Below, piece by piece: positions 12,474 to 14,112 of a stretch of DNA of 14,112 nt. Below the pieces are notes generated by a model. It saw only the letters and a list, made by a program, of their open reading frames with translations, was not told the origin of the DNA and made no database searches. Made by a program: the position numbers and the translations under genes. Position 1 is the first letter of the stretch. Each line of letters starts with the position of its first letter. The DNA comes from Streptomyces bikiniensis (GTDB lineage Bacteria > Actinomycetota > Actinomycetes > Streptomycetales > Streptomycetaceae). Where the stretch lies: assembly GCA_000716465.1 (NCBI GenBank), contig JNWL01000080.1:1-14112 (forward strand). The letters run 5' to 3'.

Positions 12474-12491
12474 GATCCGCACGTGCGGATC
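12474..12491. promoter_or_regulatory. 18-bp perfect palindrome upstream of the DedA gene
   Basis: GATCCGCACGTGCGGATC is fully symmetric with a CACGTG centre. It lies 133 bp upstream of the DedA start, separate from the glycosyltransferase terminator. Perfect symmetry without a loop suggests a DNA-binding site rather than an RNA hairpin. Confidence 0.5.
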
Positions 12492-12623
12492 GCGGCGGAG
12501 CGGGTAGCAGGGAAGGCACTCCCGGGCTGCGGGCCTTCACCGGCCCGTGCGAGACCTGCCACAGCGGTGTCAGGAGCGCGGCCCCGGGGCGCCCGATCGG
12601 CCCGGCGGCTTGGAGAGACCACC

Positions 12624-13283
12624 ATGCACCTCACGTACTCGGCGGCACGGCAGCCCTCGGACGGCCTCGCGGGCTGGGCGAACGGCCTCGTCGAGACCCT
12701 GGGCGGTCCCGGGGCGGGCCTGGCCGTGGCGCTGGAGAACCTCTTCCCGCCCCTGCCGAGCGAGGTGATCCTGCCCCTGACCGGGTTCGCTGCCGGTCAG
12801 GGCGTGCTCACGCTGTTCTCGGCGGTGTTCTGGACCACGCTCGGCTCGGTCGTGGGCGCCCTGGTCCTCTACTGGATCGGGATGCTGCTCGGGCGGGAGC
12901 GCCTGCACGCCCTCTGGGCGAGGCTGCCGCTGGTGAAGACCTCCGACCTGGAGCGCGCGGAGAAGTGGTTCTCCCGGCACGGCACCAAGGCGGTCTTCCT
13001 CGGCCGCATGGTGCCCGTCGTCCGCAGCCTCGTCTCCGCTCCGGCCGGGGTGGAGCGCATGCCGCTGCCCCGCTTCGTCGCGCTGACCGCGCTCGGCAGC
13101 CTGATCTGGAACGCCGCCCTGATCCTGGCGGGTTACTGGCTGGGGGACCAGTGGGACGCGGTGGGGAAGTACGTCGGCCTCGTCTCCAAGGCCGTCCTGG
13201 TCCTGGGCGTGCTCGCCCTCGTGGCCTACGTGACCGTCCGGCTCCGTGGCCGCGACCGGGACGGCGAACGCCGCGCCCCCTGA
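12624..13283 (+). CDS. DedA-family membrane protein
   Basis: This 219-aa integral membrane protein carries the DedA (VTT domain) signatures. These are ENLFPPLPSEVILPLTGF (38-55) with the conserved Glu and Pro pairs, and FLGRMVPVVRSLVSAPAGVE (125-144) with the essential Arg. Hydrophobic segments lie at about 29-57, 61-88, 151-174 and 185-206. DedA proteins move lipid carriers such as undecaprenyl phosphate or phospholipids across the membrane and support envelope homeostasis. The start at 12624 has TGGAG about 8 nt upstream; the open frame back to 12483 crosses non-coding palindromes. The gene appears monocistronic, flanked by terminators on both sides. Confidence 0.92.
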   Translation: MHLTYSAARQPSDGLAGWANGLVETLGGPGAGLAVALENLFPPLPSEVILPLTGFAAGQGVLTLFSAVFWTTLGSVVGALVLYWIGMLLGRERLHALWARLPLVKTSDLERAEKWFSRHGTKAVFLGRMVPVVRSLVSAPAGVERMPLPRFVALTALGSLIWNAALILAGYWLGDQWDAVGKYVGLVSKAVLVLGVLALVAYVTVRLRGRDRDGERRAP

Positions 13284-13326
13284 CCGGAGGCGCACCGCGG
13301 CTCGACGGAGCTCCGGGACGGAAAAC

Positions 13327-13359
13327 GTCCCGCCCGCCCCTTCTCGGGGCGGGCGGGAC
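13327..13359. terminator. 14-bp perfect hairpin between DedA and chitinase genes
   Basis: GTCCCGCCCGCCCC (13327-13340), loop TTCTC, and GGGGCGGGCGGGAC (13346-13359) form a perfect stem. It lies between two convergent genes and can stop transcription from both sides. Confidence 0.88.
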
Positions 13360-13384
13360 CGGTGTGACGGTGCGGCGCGAGGAC

Positions 13385-13436
13385 GGCCGCCGGGTCCTAC
13401 TTCAGGCCGTGGCCGCCGGGTCCTACTTCAGGCCGT
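13385..13436. repeat. 26-bp perfect tandem duplication across the chitinase stop codon
   Basis: Two identical copies occupy 13385-13410 and 13411-13436. On the minus strand the inner copy holds the last chitinase codons and TAG; the outer copy repeats them after the stop. It looks like a recent duplication with no effect on the protein. Confidence 0.88.
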
Positions 13437-14112
13437 TGCTGATCGCGCCGACCAGTTCGCCGTCGACGGTGTCGCCGTTGAACTCCCAGAAGAAGGCGCC
13501 GCCCAGGCCCTGGCTCTTGGCCCAGCCCATCTTGGACGTGACCGTGGCCGGGGTGTCGTAGCTCCACCAGTCGGTGCCGCAGTGGGCGTACGCCGTGCCG
13601 GCGATCGTACCGGTGGCAGGGCAGGTGGTCTTGAGGACCTTGTAGTACTGGTTGCCCGGCTCGACGCCGGCCGCCGGGCCGGTGGCCGTGCCGCCGGGGG
13701 CGGACTGGGTGACGCCGGTCCAGCCGCGTCCGTAGAAGCCGATGCCGAGCAGCAGCTTGGAGGCGGGCACGCCCTTGGCCTTCAGCTTGGCGATCGCGTC
13801 CGCCGAGTTGAAGCCCTGGGCGGGAATGCCGGGGTACGAGGTGAGCGGGGAGTGCGGGGCGGTCGGGCCCTGCGCGGCCCAGGTGCCGAAGTAGTCGTAG
13901 GTCATCACGTCGTACCAGTTGATGTACTGGGCGGCGCCGCCGTAGTCGGCCGCGTCGAGCTTGCCGCCGTTGGAGCCGTCGGCGGTGATGGCCGCGGTGA
14001 GCAGGTTGTTCGGGCCGAACTTGGCGCGCATGGCCTGCATCATGTTCTTGAAGGAGGCCGGGCCGCTGGTGTCGCAGGTCAGGCCGCAGGCGTTGGGGTA
14101 CTCCCAGTCCAG
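13423..14112 (-). CDS. GH18 chitinase, C-terminal part (N-terminus beyond window)
   Basis: The frame is open to the right edge, showing the last 229 residues. It begins at the catalytic motif LDWEYP, where Glu4 of the visible part is the acid/base of family 18 (DxxDxDxE). NWYDVMTYDYFG (65-76), KLLLGIGFYGRGWTGV (119-134) and GLGGAFFWEFNGDT (202-215) follow, all in the order of a GH18 barrel. The enzyme hydrolyses chitin through a substrate-assisted mechanism. Because the barrel reaches the C-terminus, any signal peptide and chitin-binding or FnIII domains must be on the N-terminal side, as in Streptomyces ChiC/ChiA-type enzymes. An internal ATG at 14043 is not the start. Regulatory sequence for this gene lies outside the window. 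Confidence 0.93.
   Translation of the reverse strand: MDWEYPNACGLTCDTSGPASFKNMMQAMRAKFGPNNLLTAAITADGSNGGKLDAADYGGAAQYINWYDVMTYDYFGTWAAQGPTAPHSPLTSYPGIPAQGFNSADAIAKLKAKGVPASKLLLGIGFYGRGWTGVTQSAPGGTATGPAAGVEPGNQYYKVLKTTCPATGTIAGTAYAHCGTDWWSYDTPATVTSKMGWAKSQGLGGAFFWEFNGDTVDGELVGAISNGLK

Overview
The window is very GC-rich, uses GTG starts often and is dense in overlapping genes. Its families (secreted subtilisin inhibitor, GH18 chitinase, tandem universal stress protein, DUF5133-like protein, ABC-F resistance-type ATPase) point to a Streptomyces or close relative. All assignments come from reading the translated sequence; no database search was possible.

Layout, left to right. Positions 1-485 (-) hold the start of a proline/alanine-rich hypothetical protein cut by the window edge. 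A short spacer with three 15-bp repeats follows, then a tandem UspA protein (767-1579, -). An ABC-F ATPase of the antibiotic-resistance type (1678-3339, -) is preceded by a 7-residue leader ORF (MAFLFFV) and competing hairpins that look like an attenuator. Next come a secreted serine beta-lactamase-fold hydrolase (3515-4759, -) and a subtilisin-inhibitor-like protein with glutamine at the predicted P1 site (4959-5390, -).

The most unusual part is 5705-9939 (-), a tightly packed five-gene operon. It starts with a 61-residue acidic/Cys-containing peptide. This is followed by an unrecognised 277-aa protein, two paralogous helical proteins sharing a TH-x-VFHLTDWG motif (possibly the family catalogued as DUF6895), and a serine hydrolase of the SxxK class without a signal peptide. 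Every junction overlaps by 1 or 4 nt, and a plausible vegetative promoter lies upstream. A small peptide followed by uncharacterised enzyme-like proteins and a peptidase-fold protein is the arrangement expected of a ribosomally made, modified peptide (RiPP-like) system. I know no described class with this gene set, and the peptide-modification role is inference only.

Right of the operon, on the + strand, lies an SRPBCC (polyketide cyclase/START-like) protein with a SigB-type promoter candidate (10171-10599). A strong hairpin separates it from a convergent DUF5133-like small protein (10719-10952, -). Then come a macrolide/sterol-type glycosyltransferase (11115-12338, +) and a DedA-family membrane protein (12624-13283, +). 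The C-terminal half of a GH18 chitinase (13423-14112, -) runs off the right edge.

Two tandem duplications (33 bp and 26 bp) each cross the stop codon of a gene, and several perfect palindromes lie in intergenic regions. No tRNA, rRNA, CRISPR array, transposase or attachment site was seen.
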